From: Aralia elata
Taxonomy: Eukaryota; Streptophyta; Magnoliopsida; Apiales; Araliaceae
Length of the DNA stretch: 64,000 nucleotides
Direction: 5' to 3'
NCBI GenBank assembly: GCA_034770075.1
Contig: CM068382.1
Span: forward strand, 85,776,643-85,840,642
Shown piece by piece: positions 21,640-34,700 of this stretch. The translations under genes and the position numbers were made by a program. Under the pieces are notes generated by a model. The model had not been told where the DNA came from. It saw only the letters and a program-made list of their open reading frames with translations, and did no database searches. Position 1 is the stretch's first letter. Each line of letters opens with the position of its first letter.

Positions 21640-22135
21640 CAACATCTACCACACATCACTTAACCACACGTTTCACATTTCAAGATTATCTTTAATCTAT
21701 ACCATTCATTAGTTACCCACACGTTTCACATTTTAAGATAATCTTTAATCTACCACATATTAGTTATCCACATGTTTCACATTTAAGACTATCTTTAATG
21801 TATACCATATATTAGTTATCCACACGTTTCACATTTCAAGATTTTAATCTATACCATTCATTAGTTATCCACACGTTTCACATTTCAAGATTATTATTAT
21901 ATTATCCATCTTCTACATTATTGACTTAATGTATTAATATTACAAATATCAATGTTCTTCAAATAATAAATATGTCTAACTATTTAATACCATTCATTAG
22001 TTATCCACACGTTTCACATTTCAAGATTATTATTATATTATCCATCTTCTACATTATTGACTTAATGTATTAATATTACAAATATCAATGTTCTTCAAAT
22101 AATGAATCTGTCTAACTATTTAATACCCGTGACTT
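21640..22135. repeat. About 50-bp tandem repeats and a roughly 125-bp duplication in the LTR
   Basis: The phrase CACACGTTTCACATTTCAAG recurs at roughly 50-60-base steps from 21665 to 21885, each followed by TTAATCTATACCATTCATTAG or a variant. Then a longer block (from about 21860) containing CCATCTTCTACATTATTGAC is directly duplicated around 22030. The same ~50-bp units occur in the 5' LTR up to the CACTA insertion. Confidence 0.75.
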
Positions 22136-22172
22136 TTAACTACGTAACTTTCCATTACTACCTTTTCTACAG

Positions 22173-22455
22173 TGACAATTATTAGTTCAATAATATAAAA
22201 TATTTTGTAGTTGCTATTGTGACAATTATTGATTCAATAATATGAAATACTGTGCAATTGTTACCGTGAAAATTATTGGTTCAACAATATGAAATACTGT
22301 GCAGTTACTACTGTGACAATTATTGGTTTAATAATATAAAATACTGTGCAGTTGCTACTATAACAATTATTGATTCAATAAATGAAATACTATGCAATTG
22401 ACACTGTGACAATTATTGATTCAATAATACGAAATATTGTGCAATACCGTATATT
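22173..22455. repeat. 47-bp minisatellite, about 6 units
   Basis: GACAATTATTGATTCAATAA-like starts lie near 22173, 22220, 22267, 22314, 22361 and 22406, a period of 47 (last step 45). Each unit also carries GAAATACTGTGCAGTTGCTA or a variant. Confidence 0.8.
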
Positions 22456-22846
22456 ACTGTGGAACACCGCGTGCTACTATGGAATAACACGTGCTACTGT
22501 TCCTTTATCACCGGGTATTTTAACATTTAAAGGTAACAGTTTCGCTGACAAATTTTTTTTTTATTAAAAAGGTTATTTCTGTTGTTTTCCATATTTGACA
22601 ATTATTTTGTTATGGGGTCCATCAATAATTGGTTGTTTCGGCACCATCATACTTTACCGAATATTCGCCGACATAACGCATATTCGCCGACATAATGAAT
22701 ATTTCCCGACATATTTTTTTTATTTCTTATAATTTGCACATATCACCCTTAACTTTAACTTTTTCTTATCAATTTAACACCTTATTGTTTAGAATAATAT
22801 TTATAAAAAAAATTAAGTTTTTTTTTATAAAAGTTGGGGTCTTACA

Positions 22847-22860
22847 ACCTTCCCTCCTTA
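22847..22860 (-). promoter_or_regulatory. Polypurine tract of the Tekay-like element
   Basis: The minus strand reads TAAGGAGGGAAGGT immediately before the 3' LTR start. Upstream, GGGGACGAAATTTCA is the usual Tekay lead-in. Confidence 0.8.
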
Positions 22861-24385
22861 TGAAATTTCGTCCCCGAAATTGACAAACCTGGTATTTCGA
22901 AGAGATGAGGATACCTAGCTCTCATTTCAGATTCTAACTATCAGGTCATTTCCTCTGTATTATGGTTTTTCCATAGAACTTTGACTTATGGTATAGCCTT
23001 TGAGCGTAGAATTTGTTCCTTCTTATCCAAGATTTTGACAAGTACCTCCTCATATGTTAAATTCTCTGCTATCTTATTTGGTTCTAATTCAATGATTTGG
23101 TTTGAGTTCTTCACATATTTACGTAATATGGATATATGAAAAACGTTATGAATATGAGACATGTTTGGCGGTAAAGCTAGTTTGTAGGCCACAGTTCCTA
23201 CTCAGTCGAAGATTTCAAATGGGCCAATAAATCGAGGGTTGAGCTTTCCTCTCCTTCCAAATCTCGTAACTCCTTTTCATGGAGTAACACGTAAAAATAC
23301 ATGGTCTTTGGCATTAAATCCCTCGTACCTTCGATGAAGATCAGCATAACTCTTTTGTCATTCTTGTACTGCTTGTATTCGTTGTCAAATCATTTTGATC
23401 TTTTCTGTAGTCATGCATACTAACTCTGGTCCCAGCAATTTTGTTTTTCCTACCTCTTCCCAGCATACTGGAGAGCGACACTTTTGTCCATATAAAGTCT
23501 TGAATGGAGTCATGCCTATACTTGTTTGATAACTGTTGTTGTAGGAGAATTCAACTAGGGGTAAGTACTTGTCCTAACTTCCTTTAAAGTCTAGTATGCA
23601 AAGTCTCAATAGATCTTCGAGAATCTAGATTGTCTTTTCTGACTACCCGTTCGTCTGGGGATGGTATGCAGAACTGAATCGTAGCTCAATGCCCATAGCT
23701 TTTTGTAAGCTGATCCAAAATCGTGAAGTGAATCTAGGGTCCCGATCAGAAACTATGGATACTGATAAACCATGTAATCTCACAATCTCACTTATGTACA
23801 TACTAGCAAGACGCTCAAGTGAATAATTTTCTCGTATGGGCAAAAAATGAGCGGACTTACTTAATTATCTACAATGACCCAAATTGCGTCCAAGCCTTGG
23901 GAAGCCTTGGGAAGACCTGTTACGAGATCCATAGTGATGTGTTCCCATTTCCATTTTCGAACATCAAGTAGTTACAATAGACCTTTAGGTACTTGATTGT
24001 CTGTCTTGACGCGTTAACATATTAAACACCTTGAGATAAACTCTGCGATCTCCCTCTTCATATTATTCTACCAAAATATATGTCAAAGGTCATGATACAT
24101 TTTGGTACTTTTAGGGTAGATTTCAAACGGTGTGTTGTGTGCCTCCATCATGATTTTATCTTTCAAATTAGGGTTGTTAGAGACACAAAGTTGAGAATTG
24201 ACTCGAAGTATCCTTCCTCGTCGATTCTTGCTTCAAGAATAGTACCTTCTTATACTTTCTTCATCATCTTAACCAGTTTTGGGTCTGTAGCTTGAACAAC
24301 TTTAATTTTGTCGATTAAAGCCGGTTCTACTCGTACATGTATAATCTTCATGTGGGTCCTTGGTGTCTTTAACTCTATTTCCATC
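22861..24385 (-). pseudogene. Integrase and chromodomain-like C-terminus of the Tekay-like element
   Basis: Reading leftward from about 24380: a His/Cys zinc-binding region near 24090-24000 (with stops), the core around 23843-23643 (RLHGLSVSIVSDRDPRFTSR and ELRFSSAYHPQTNG, holding the second catalytic Asp), then PFKTLYGQKCRSP near 23510 and the Tekay-typical end LPPNMSHIHNVFHISILRKY (about 23160-23100) and EILDKKEQ-like sequence. A LESEMRARYPHLF end is readable near 22930-22890. Stops interrupt the frame many times (for example after HPQTNG and at TGG-like positions near 22945). In the family this part inserts the element into chromatin; here it is inactive. Confidence 0.8.
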
Positions 24386-26066
24386 TGTTAGGAATCACAT
24401 GGCTAAATTTGATGTTGTGATATTAATGTATATGTGTTAGTAGTTGAATTATAAAGTTCTTAAATGATTTGATGTATAAGGACTTAGATCGAAAAGATCA
24501 AACTTGTTACGTTGATCTAATGAATTAAATTGATAAGACTAGACTAATCGTTGAGTACTGCACAAGTCATCATAAAGTATCCAGTGAAAGATCGTAGAGT
24601 AGTCAGCCAACTTAAAGTTCAGTCAGCTAAAGCATCGCAGAGTTCGCCAGGCAAATGTAGAGCGAGGCACGGTCAGTAGCAGAGCTCTCTCTCGGCATCA
24701 TTGAGTTTGTCAGGCAGACGTAGAGTAAAGCTCGGCCAGTCGCATCGTAAAGTTGGGCCAAGCAAACGCAAAGTGGCTCGGCAGATCGTAGAGTTAATTC
24801 TATCAACAATCAAACACGATCGTAGAGTCATATCTGCATGAACAAGTCGGCAGTTCTCAAGAAGCTAAAGGAGCAAAACATTGATACTGTCTCTAAGTGA
24901 TCAAAACATAACATGGAAGATCACAGTGAACATCTGCAAGAATCAAGTCTCACCAAAAGATCGTATAGTCAGCCAAACACTCTACGATCCTCATCAGACG
25001 AAGCAACCAAGAACTAAATTGAATATTCTATATTGCCCATAATGGAGTGCTAACATCCATATCAGTAGAGTAACATGACCAAGACAGTTGCTGAATACTT
25101 AATTGATCTGAACGAAGAATCAAAGTTAGTGGGGGAACAAACAACTACAGTTGCAGACATTCTAAGCATTGTTCCTGCCACTATCTGGGGACAGGCTAAT
25201 AGATGCTGACTCACCCCACTGCTGCGCGCAACAAGGAATAAATTATTCCTAAGTTCAGCAACAAATATCAACAGAAATATTAGTTGCAACGGTCTCATTT
25301 CAACGGAAGAATTCAGAGGCATCTATATAAGGCAAACAGATTGGAGAATCAAGGTAAGCAAGAACAAACAAAGAAACCAAATCTGTCAAAGTCTCACTCT
25401 ACGATTAAGGAGAAACATCTTGCTTTGCTACTAAGTTCATCAGACCATATGCTTCAAGCAACTTAGTAGCAACAAAACTAAATACTTTCAATCAAGTGAA
25501 AGGCTCAATAGGTGACCACGAGTTCCAAGTCTGCTGGACTTGAAGAGTACTTAGTGTACTAGGTGATTCTAAGGCTGCGAGTCTTAGTCTACAGTATTCC
25601 AAGTCTGCTGGACTTGACGAAGTTCAACAGTGAACTAGAGTTCCAAGGCTGATGGTTTTGAAGAGTACTCAGTGTACTGGAGTTCTGAGGCTGCTGGCTT
25701 TGAAGGAATCTTAGTGATTCAAGTTGTAAAGATATCCTTAGTGGATTTGCTAATCGTGGAGTAGAACAGTGGAGTAGGAGTCTCGTGTGCTCTGAACCAC
25801 TTAAAGAGTTAAAGTCTTGTGCTTCTCTCCCTCTCTGCACTTTATAATTGCCATAACTGCTATAACTGTTATATCACTGCAATATTATATCCGTTATAGC
25901 TGTTGTATCTTTAAGGGGTATTACAATCAATTATATATTCCGTTGTACTTAATTAACTTGTTTATTTACTAATCATATAAGTCATTTTTTTAAAACGACT
26001 TATAAAGTTTTTAAGAATCTATTCAACCCCCTTTCTAGATATCTTTTATGCTTCTGGAAACTAACA
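24386..26066 (+). repeat. 5' LTR of the copia element
   Basis: TGTTAGGAATCACATGG...GAAACTAACA, 1681 bp. It has five exact ATCGTAGAGT words (both strands) and several one-base variants in 24590-25405, and imperfect internal repeats around TCCAAGTCTGCTGGACTTGA at 25500-25700. It differs from the 3' LTR by scattered substitutions and small indels, so it is clearly older than the CRM-like element's LTR pair. Confidence 0.92.
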
Positions 26067-26068
26067 AT

Positions 26069-26080
26069 TGGTATCAGAGC
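26069..26080 (+). promoter_or_regulatory. Primer-binding site, tRNA-iMet type
   Basis: TGGTATCAGAGC starts two bases after the 5' LTR and is complementary to the 3' end of initiator tRNA-Met. Confidence 0.95.
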
Positions 26081-26120
26081 AGGTTCTCACTATTAAAGCT
26101 TAAACCGCTTGAGTAGATCA

Positions 26121-28204
26121 ATGACACAAACCATAAATGACTCTGAGCTAGGTGGAGGAACACAAACCACCTATTTGCAATAAAGAAAAATTTGCCAATT
26201 GGAAGTTCGCATACAGGCGTACATGGATCTATTTGATGCTATCATCAGTGGGCCCTACGTACCAACAAAGTTAATGCCAACTACTGATGACCCAAACAAA
26301 GTCTTAATCAAATTAAGAAAAGATTGGACAGATGCATAGAAGAAAGCAGTTCAGCTGGACAAGAGAGCCAAAAACATTTTGTTCATAGCTCTAGAAGATG
26401 AGCTATTTGAAAACGTTGTTAATTGCAAAACAACAAAGGAAGTTTGGGATGCATTGTTAATCATGAATGAAGGGACTGAAGAGGTTAGAGAAAACAAACT
26501 GTCATTGCTCACACAACAGTATGAAATGTTTAACCACATATCTGGGGAAAACATTACTTCCACATATGAAAGGTTTAACGTGCTACTTAACTTTCTTAGA
26601 GCATACGGAAAGATCTATCCAAATAAAGATCTCATCATCAAATTCATTAGAGCCTTGCCAAGTAAGTGGGATGCCAAAACCACTGCCATTAGAGAATCAA
26701 AGAATCTCCATGAAATGCCTGTGCAGATGTTATATGGCAACCTTCTCACCTATGAATTGGAGCTGACTCAGAGAGCTGAAACATTGTCAGAAGGAAAGAA
26801 GAACGAAAGAAGAATCGCTCTTAAGGCATCTACATCAAAGAGAGCTGACAAAAATGACTCAGATGATGATGAAGAAATCAATGAAGAAGGAACAACCATG
26901 CTAGTCAGACACTTCAAGAGATTCATTAGCAGAAACAGTAGATCAAGAAAATTCAACAACAGCAATAAAGAACAAGTAAGTGATTTGTGCTACAACTGTA
27001 AACAACCAAGTAACTTCATTGCAAACAGCGATAAACCTCTAAGAGAAGAATTAAGAAAGAACAAGAAGAATCCACATTCAAAGAAAAACCCCAAAGGCTA
27101 TCATAAGTTCAAGATAAAGGCTTTGTAGCTGAGAGTTCATTGAGTGACTCAGACAATGATTCAAGCTATGAGTCAAACGAAGATGAAGAACCACACAAAG
27201 CCAATCTATGCTTAATGGCCAAAGAAGGAAAAATCAAAGAATTCAACGTTGATGAGGTATTTGATTTTTACTCTCCTGATTTAACTATTGATGATCTTAG
27301 AGAAGTAATGCATGACTCCATAATAGAACTACATAAATATATGAAAATGTTTAGGGTTCTATCAAGGAACCATTCTCTTCTTCAAGAGGAAAAAAAGAAA
27401 GCAATCATAGAGTTGGAAACTGCTCTACGAACTGCTAACTCTTGTACCAGTCTTGAGGCTAAGAATGCTAACTTGAAACAGAAAGATGAGCTTAGCTCTC
27501 AGAAAGAGTTAATTCTTGTTTTTAAAATTCAGGAACTAGAAAAGACAATTTCAATATGGAACAAGTCTTCTCTGTCTATGGAATCTTTAATCTCTAGCCA
27601 AAGATCAGTTTCTAGCATGTCAGGTCTGGGGTTTTGTAAATCCTCTTCAGAACTCACTGTGGATAAAGATATAAAAACAAATGATAGCAGTTCCTCTAAG
27701 TTCAATAAGGGAATTGTATTTGTTAAATCCTCACAAACAACTGGTCCAAGCTATTCAAACTCTGCTAAAAAGGTTGTTGGATCTCACACAAGTCTAGGAT
27801 TCAAGAGATCAAAGAGTAAGCCAACTTCTACATTTAAGCCTCGAAGGATCGTAGAGTCTGGCAGAATTCACTCTACGAACCAACCTGGCAAGAATCGTAG
27901 AGTTGACTTCCACTTTATGAAAACTGTGAATCATAGAATTGTGTGGAAGCAAAAAGAATATAAGGCAAAAGGAAAAGTTGTGAGCTACTACTTTCCACAT
28001 ATATCCAAGACAAAAAGGAATCCATACTTATACACAAACGCACATTATATTGAATGTTATACATGCTATAAATATGGTCATAAAGCTACAGAATGCTATT
28101 TCAATAATCTCTATCTTGTGCTGCACAGACCTAAAATCAAGCAGATTTGGGTCCCCAAGGCTACTAACAAATCTGGACCCAAGCAAGTTTGGGTACCAAA
28201 ATGA
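26121..28204 (+). pseudogene. gag of the copia element (UBN2-type, two zinc knuckles), broken
   Basis: An ATG at 26121 opens MTQTINDSELGGGTQTTYLQ, then TAA; after a frame change IQAYMDLFDAIISGPYVPTK, a TAG at 26337-26339, then the gag (UBN2) domain from about 26340 to 26760 (LFENVVNCKTTKEVWDAL, LLTQQYEMFN, FIRALPSKWDAKTTAI). A first zinc knuckle near 26985 is degraded: CYNCKQPSN.FIANS has lost its His and last Cys. A frameshift near 27115 leads into a second ORF (27140-28204), Ser/Glu-rich with a heptad-like stretch and an intact CYTCYKYGHKATEC knuckle near 28052-28095, ending in QVWVPK and TGA. Gag packages the element's RNA; this copy cannot make full-length product. Confidence 0.85.
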
Positions 28205-28214
28205 AAGTTAATCC

Positions 28215-31200
28215 TTTCTGCAGGTACAAAGTTCTACTCATTCAACATGGTACCTTGATAGTGGATGCTCAAGATATATGACAGGCAATAAAGCCCTCAT
28301 GTCAAACTTTGTGGAAAAAGATGGTACTGTAGTCATCTTTGGAGATAACCACTTTGGAAAAACAAAAGGATATGGTTTAGTTGGAAATGGTGCTGTGTCT
28401 TTCAGCAAAGTGGCATATGTTGAAGGTCTAAAGTACAATCTTCTTAGCATCAACGAACTATGTGACAAAGGTTATCAAGTCACCTTCCTCAACAATCAAT
28501 GTCAAGTTAGAGATCTGAAGACCAACTCACTGAAGCTAATAGGATCAAAAGAAGAAAATGTCTACATTGTCAACCTTGCTGAGCTAAGTCATGATGAGAC
28601 AATATGTTTCCTTGCCAAAGCTTCTGAAGATCTTTGTTGGCTATGGCATAGAAGACTATCTCATTTAAACTTCAAGAGTATGTCAAAACTGGCCTCCAAA
28701 GACCTTGTAGCAGGATTGCCAAAGTTTAACTCCATCAAAGAGAAACCCTGAAAAGCATGTCAATTTGGAAAGCAAACAAAAAGCTCATTCAAAGGCAAAG
28801 CAGTCAACTCAAATGATAAGCCCTTGCAATTAATCCATATGAATCTATTTGGGCCTATCCCAATTGCAAGCTTTGGAAGAAAGAGATATTTATTGGTACG
28901 TAGTAGTGGATGACTACACCAGGTTCACATGGACATTCTTTCTAAGCTCTAAAGATGAAACCAATTCTCAACTAATCAAGCTGTTCAAACTAGTTATGAA
29001 TGAGGAAGATGAGAAGATTAAAGCTATCAGAAGTGATCATGGAAGAGAGTTTGATTTCTTTGAAGTAGAGCAGTATTGTGAAGAGAATGGCATCAATCAC
29101 AACTTCTCAGCTCCAAGAACTCCTTAACAAAATGGAGTAACTGAAAGGAAGAATAGGACTCTGATTGAAGCAGGAAGAACTCTACTTGCTGCTGCCCATT
29201 TACCTGAGTATTTCTGGGCAGAAGCTGTCAACACTGCTTGCTACACTCAAAACAAGTCTCTTATTCACTCAACCCTAAAGAAGACCCCTTACGAGTTATG
29301 GAAAGGAAGAAAGCCAAACATCAGCTACTTTCATGCCTTTGGGTGTCTGTGTTACATTCTCAACAATGGAAAGAAGTACCTGACCAAATTCCAGCCAAAG
29401 TCAGATGAAGGAATCTTCCTTGGATATGCTATGGATAGTAAAACATATAGGGTATTCAACAAGGAGTCTCTAACTGTTGAAGTCTCCATTCATATAACTT
29501 TTGACGAATCAGACCCTGTAAGGAAGGATGCTCCACTCAATGAAAGTGCAGAAAAACTTTACAATTACAGAATCAAAAATCATAGAGTTAGACACTACGA
29601 ACGTAGAGCCAGAATCAGAAAACATAGAGCGAGAGGAAGAAATCGTAGAGTTGACATTACCAGACAGTGAGACTCTACGACCTGAACCTAAAGTCAATCT
29701 AGAAGAACTCAGATAAGAAAGCATCAGAACAGATGTCCCAAGAAGGAGAAAATAGACAAAGGATCACACTGAAGATCTTGTCATTAGAGATCATAATGCT
29801 AGAATAAAGACAAGGTCAACAACTCAAAATGAATGCATCTACCTGAGTTTTCTCTCTCAAATAGAGCCCAAGAAGGTAGAAGAAGCATTGGAAGATTCAA
29901 GTTGGATAGAGGCTATGCAAGAGGAGCTCAACCAATTTAAAAGAAGCAAAGTCTGGAGACTAGTTGAAAGGCCAAAATAACATCCAGTCATTGGCACCAA
30001 ATGGGTTTTCAGGAGCAAGATGGATGAAGAAGGTGTCATCACAAGAAACAAAGAAATATTGGTAGCTAAAGGTTACTCACAGGAAGAAAGGATTGACTAT
30101 GATGAAACCTTTGCTCCTGTTGCAAGATTGGAAGTCATCAAGATATTTCTTGCCCATGTTGTTCACATGAAATTCAAAGTCTTCCAAATGGATGTCAAAA
30201 GTGTCTTTCTCAATGGTGAACTTCAAGATGAAGTCTATGTGGAACAACCTCCTGGTTTTATCAATCCAACCCTTTCTAATTATGTGTATAAATTAGATAA
30301 AGCTTTATATGGATTAAAACAAGCACCTAGAGCATGGCATGAAACTCTTACAAGTTTTCTTACTGAAAAAGGATTCACTAGAGGTAGAGTAGACACCACT
30401 TTATTCCTAAGGAAACACAAGGATAAATCACTTCTAGTTCAAATCTATGTGGATGATATCATTTTTGGTTCTACTGATGAAAAGTTGTGTGAAAGGTTTG
30501 TCAAGCTAATGCAGAGCAAGTTTGAAATGAGCATGATGAAAGAACTGAACTTCTTCCTTGGACTTCAAGTAAAGCAAACTGATGAAGGTATATTCATCAA
30601 CCAAATCAAGTACATTAAAGACTTATTAAAGAAGTATGACATGGATTCAGCCACCATCATGAAAACTCCTATGGCACCTACAACTAAGCTTGACAAAGAT
30701 GAGAAAGGTAAAAGTATTGATATTACTCAATACAGAGGTATGATAGGCTCTCTCCTATACTTAACAGCTAGCAGACCAGATATCATGTTTGCTACTTATA
30801 TTTGCGCTAGATTTCAAGCTAATCCCAAGGAATCACATTTAATGGCTGTAAAAAGGATTTTCAGGTATCTTAAGGGCACTCCTAGCTTGGGACTCTGGTA
30901 TCCCAAGGAGTCGCCCTTTGATCTTATAAGATACTCAAATGCTGACTATGCAAGTTGTAAAATTGATAGAAAGAGCACACATGGAACATGTCAACTGCTT
31001 GGAAATAGATTATCTCTTGGTTTAGCAAAAAGAAAAAGTCAGTATCAACCTCAACAACAGAAGTTGAATACATTGCTGCTGGCAGTTGTTGTACATAAAT
31101 CCTATGGATGAAAAATCAGCTAGCTGACTATGGGTTTGAGTTCAAATCTATTCATGTACATTGTGACAATACTAGTGCTATTGCTATAACTCATAATCCT

Positions 31201-31392
31201 ATCATGCACTCAAGAACCAAACATATAGACATCATATATCATTTCATTAGAGATCATGTGCAAAATGGTAATATTTTATTAAGTTATATTCTAACTGAAA
31301 TCTAGCTTGTTGATATCTTTACAAAACCATTGGATGAATCAAGGTTTAACATGCTGATAAGTGAATTAGGAATGCTAAATTTACATTCATAA
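28215..31392 (+). pseudogene. pol of the copia element: protease, integrase, RT, RNase H, broken
   Basis: Domains in order: protease with the LDSGCS active site near 28256-28273; GAG-pre-integrase (LCWLWHRRLSHLNFKSMSKL) near 28635-28690; integrase with VVVDDYTRFTW (about 28902), IRSDHGREF (about 29028) and the QNGVTERKNR region (about 29128); RT from about 29870, with TKWVFRSKMDEEGV, the active site QIYVDDIIFGS (about 30440-30470) and SRPDIMFA; RNase H with TKHIDIIYHFIRDH near 31217-31258. In-frame stops lie at 28749 (TGA), 29125 (TAA) and about 29977 (TAA), with frame changes near 29680 and 31075-31110. The catalytic motifs seen are intact. Lesions look like point changes at Gln/Arg-type codons plus small indels. 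Confidence 0.9.
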
Positions 31393-31791
31393 TACTTTTG
31401 TGTTGGAACCTACTAACTCTGCAGAATGAAAGCCAAATACATAAGAGGTCGTAGAGGAAAACTTGTTCGTAGAGTAGGACTGGAACCAATCGTAGAGTGG
31501 GCAAGTGTTCGTAGAGTCAGAATGATTCAAGGAGGAATTATAGAACTCAGGGGGAGCTAATGGCAAAAATGTCTTATCGTTCAAAATAAAAGACATGCCT
31601 TCATTTAGGACTAAACACGCATCCCACTCGCCTCATTAAGAGGGAAGTTTTTAAATTAGTTCGTAACTGTTACTACTCATTTACGTATTCTGATTTCAAA
31701 ATTTCAATAGTCTCTCCTTCTCGCCAAAACCCCAGATTTCAAAGTACAAACATATACTCAAACATCTTCGTTTCTGTTTTAGGAATCAACA
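31393..31791 (+). other. Inter-ORF spacer of the copia element with clustered CGTAGAG words
   Basis: Between the pol end and the third ORF, 31448-31517 holds four GTAGAG words (GTCGTAGAGG, TTCGTAGAGT, exact ATCGTAGAGT at 31489, TTCGTAGAGT) in 70 bases. No ORF was recognised. AGGAATCAACA just before 31792 could be a leader for the third ORF. Confidence 0.5.
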
Positions 31792-34700
31792 ATGGCACCA
31801 TCTCTAGTCATCCCAGGCAACGAACTCAATTTTGAAGATTTCTCCAACGCCGAGAGGCAATATCAGAAGATCATCTCTCTTCTTAAGCGTGTTGGACTTC
31901 AAGAGGCTCTAGAAACCAAAATAAGGAATTATTCAAAGTTAGTGAAGGAATTCTACGACAATGGAGTATATGCTGATGGTATTTTATCCACCAAAGTCAA
32001 AGGTGCATCCATTCAACTCAGTTCATCAGAGGTAAATCTAGCCCTAGGTTTCAAAACTGAAGGTCTTACCTCTCAAAACTGCATCAATAGAGCAGTAGGG
32101 CTAAAACGAATACACCACAAGGACAAACCTGAGTTAAAAGGTTTAAAGAAGAAGGAGTTTCCCCAAAAGTACGAATTTTTTGTTGATATTGTGGGAAAAT
32201 GCATCCTTTGCAAAGACACAACTCATGACTTAGTCAGTGAACTTCAACTGAAAATCATGACTGCAATCGTCTTCAAAATCGATATCAATTTTGAAGCCCT
32301 GTTGATGGAATGAATTGGCAACCGAGTTCAAAGTGCTGAGAAATCCAAGGGTAGCGGGAAAATGTTCTATGGAAGGTTCATAAGCCTTCTTTTGCAATCA
32401 GCACTGGGCGATAACATTGGGGATGATGAAGGTGAATTCCTTAACGCCAACAAAAAGGTCACGAAGAAGTTGTTTGTAAACTGGAAGAGAAATCCAGTAG
32501 AAAACTTGAGAATGATCTAGTCTGAATGTAGTTGACGTGCAAGTGGAGCAAAAAGGCCCCTGATGAGGAACTTGTCAGTCATTGAAGACACTGAAGAAGT
32601 AAATCAAGAACCCCCAGCCCTGAGCAAAAAGAACAAAGAGAAGAAAAAGGCAAAAGAGGTGCCTCAAATAAAGGACGAACCTCAAGGATTAACCAATGAG
32701 ACTTCCCAAGCACTAGAAATTCCTGCTCTATCTACAGAACAACCACCAATAAAGAAGAGGAAGCAAAAGAAAACAGAAAAAATCTCTGATGAAAATACAC
32801 CTATCTTTCAGGTGTGTCATAAGAAGGGAAAATGCAGCTCAAAGAAAAGCCTCCCTACGATCGTTGGAGATCTCAACTCTACGATCGTAGAGTCAAGAGC
32901 GGAAAATGCTGCTAATAAGGCTGGTTAGCCTAACACTGAAGATGTTGCTGAAGAGCAAGTAGCTAGGATGGTTGTAACACCGGAGCTTCAAGAAGAACAT
33001 GAAGAAATGGCTGAGAAGGTTGCTGAACCTGAGCCAAAGAAAGTAAAGAAAAGGCTGATGACTGTAGCTCAAAGGAGCTCAGAGAAGAAATGATGTGTAT
33101 CAAGGACGGAGAAAGAAGATTGATGTCCTCTGATCAATTTGCAACTGATATTGAGGAAGAAACCCCAATGCAAATCCCTAGCTCTCCCAATGCATCCTTG
33201 GAACAAACCAGGATCATTGAGTCAGTTGCTGCTAATATCAACTTTACAGTAAGCCCTACTGTCTTTGAACAAGAAGATGTCCCTATGGAGGGGGAGCAAC
33301 ACGAGGCTACTAAACCAAGTAAGGATCAAACTGAGGGGGAGACTCCTAAAGCTCTTGAGAAAATTCATGCTCAGTTTGAGGGGGAGCAATCAGAAGCTCA
33401 TAATGAAACCCTCTCAACCCCTCAAGAAATAGAACCTGAAGAAGTAAATGAGGAAGAGATATTGGCTGAAGAAGTTGAGGCCGTAGAGATCAGTGATGGA
33501 GGAAGTGATGAAAGTGAAGATGAAAGCCTGAAAATTATTGTTGAATATAGAGATGAGGAAAGGCACATCAATTATAACTGCTTATTCTCTTACTTACCAA
33601 GGATGTCCTTCCACCAAGCTTTAATCCTAAATTCTTGGGATCACATGTTCTGGGCCTTCAAGACTTACCCAACAATCTCAGTGCTTGCCCAAGGATTTCC
33701 AAAAAATGTCACCTTTGCTCAGAAGTTGCTCACCAATAGTTCATTCCAAACTAACGAGCAAAAGGTATATTTCATTCCTTCATCCTTCAAGCTGAATCAT
33801 ACTCCATCGTCAAACTTCTATCTTTTTGATGAAATACCCATATGGATTGAGGCCATCCCTGGCCTAAGGAACAAACTTCCAGTCACAAGGTTTCAACACT
33901 CTGTGACTGATGGACCAAATGATCAACCATCTCCGACCGTAGAGTCCCTACACTCTGCGACTGATGGCCCGCTAAGCCTTTTCACTCAAAACGTAGAGTC
34001 ACCCCACCCTACGATCGATTCTTTGAATGTAGAGTGCAATGACCCTACGACCATCAATCAACAAGTCTCCATTCCCACACAATAAATCACTGCCCCAATC
34101 ACTAAGTCTGATATCCCATCCTCCTCGCACAATGAATTTTTTGACATTATCACTGCCCTATCCAATCTTCAAAGAAGCAATCAGGAAGAACCTTCAACTG
34201 AGGTAAAACAGATCCTTGATCGAGTCAACCTACTTCCCACTAAGGATCAGATGGCTGACCTTACAACTCATATGGCAACAGATATGGAGGAGAATCTTGA
34301 AGCCAATTCTCTAGCCCTCCATCAAAAACTTGACAACGTCATTGACGCTGCAAATAATCACTCTAATAGTTTAGGTACTGTATTGACCAAACGGCTGAGG
34401 GAGGTACTCAAAGAATTGATGTTAGGCATCGATCAAAGGGATAAACTCTATCATGCTGAAATTGCCAAACACAAAGCCACAGTTATATCCCTCCAGCAAG
34501 TCGTTGAACAAACTAACAAGGCCACCAATGAACGAATCCTTAAGCTTCGAGACTCCATTCATAATTTCAAGGAAGCCTCCCTTCAGCAAATGCAACGAAC
34601 AAATGCAACCTTGGCTATGGTACATCACCAAAGAATACAGACTAAAGAAATGGTCCAAGAAAACATAAATGACATTCTTTAGTCGCGTTCGCAAATGCAA

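Larger units (their letters stand above)
19993..22846 (-). repeat. 3' LTR of the Tekay-like element (2854 bp)
   Basis: On the minus strand it begins TGTAAGACCCCAACTTTTAT at 22846, directly after the polypurine tract, and ends GGGAGCTTCACA at 19993. It aligns by eye with 50804-52520 over the first 1.8 kb, with indels such as extra copies of a CACCCAGGCCAAAGACATTC-type block at 20590-20760. It carries two internal minisatellite zones (see separate entries). ORFs up to 128 codons inside it show no domain. Confidence 0.85.
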
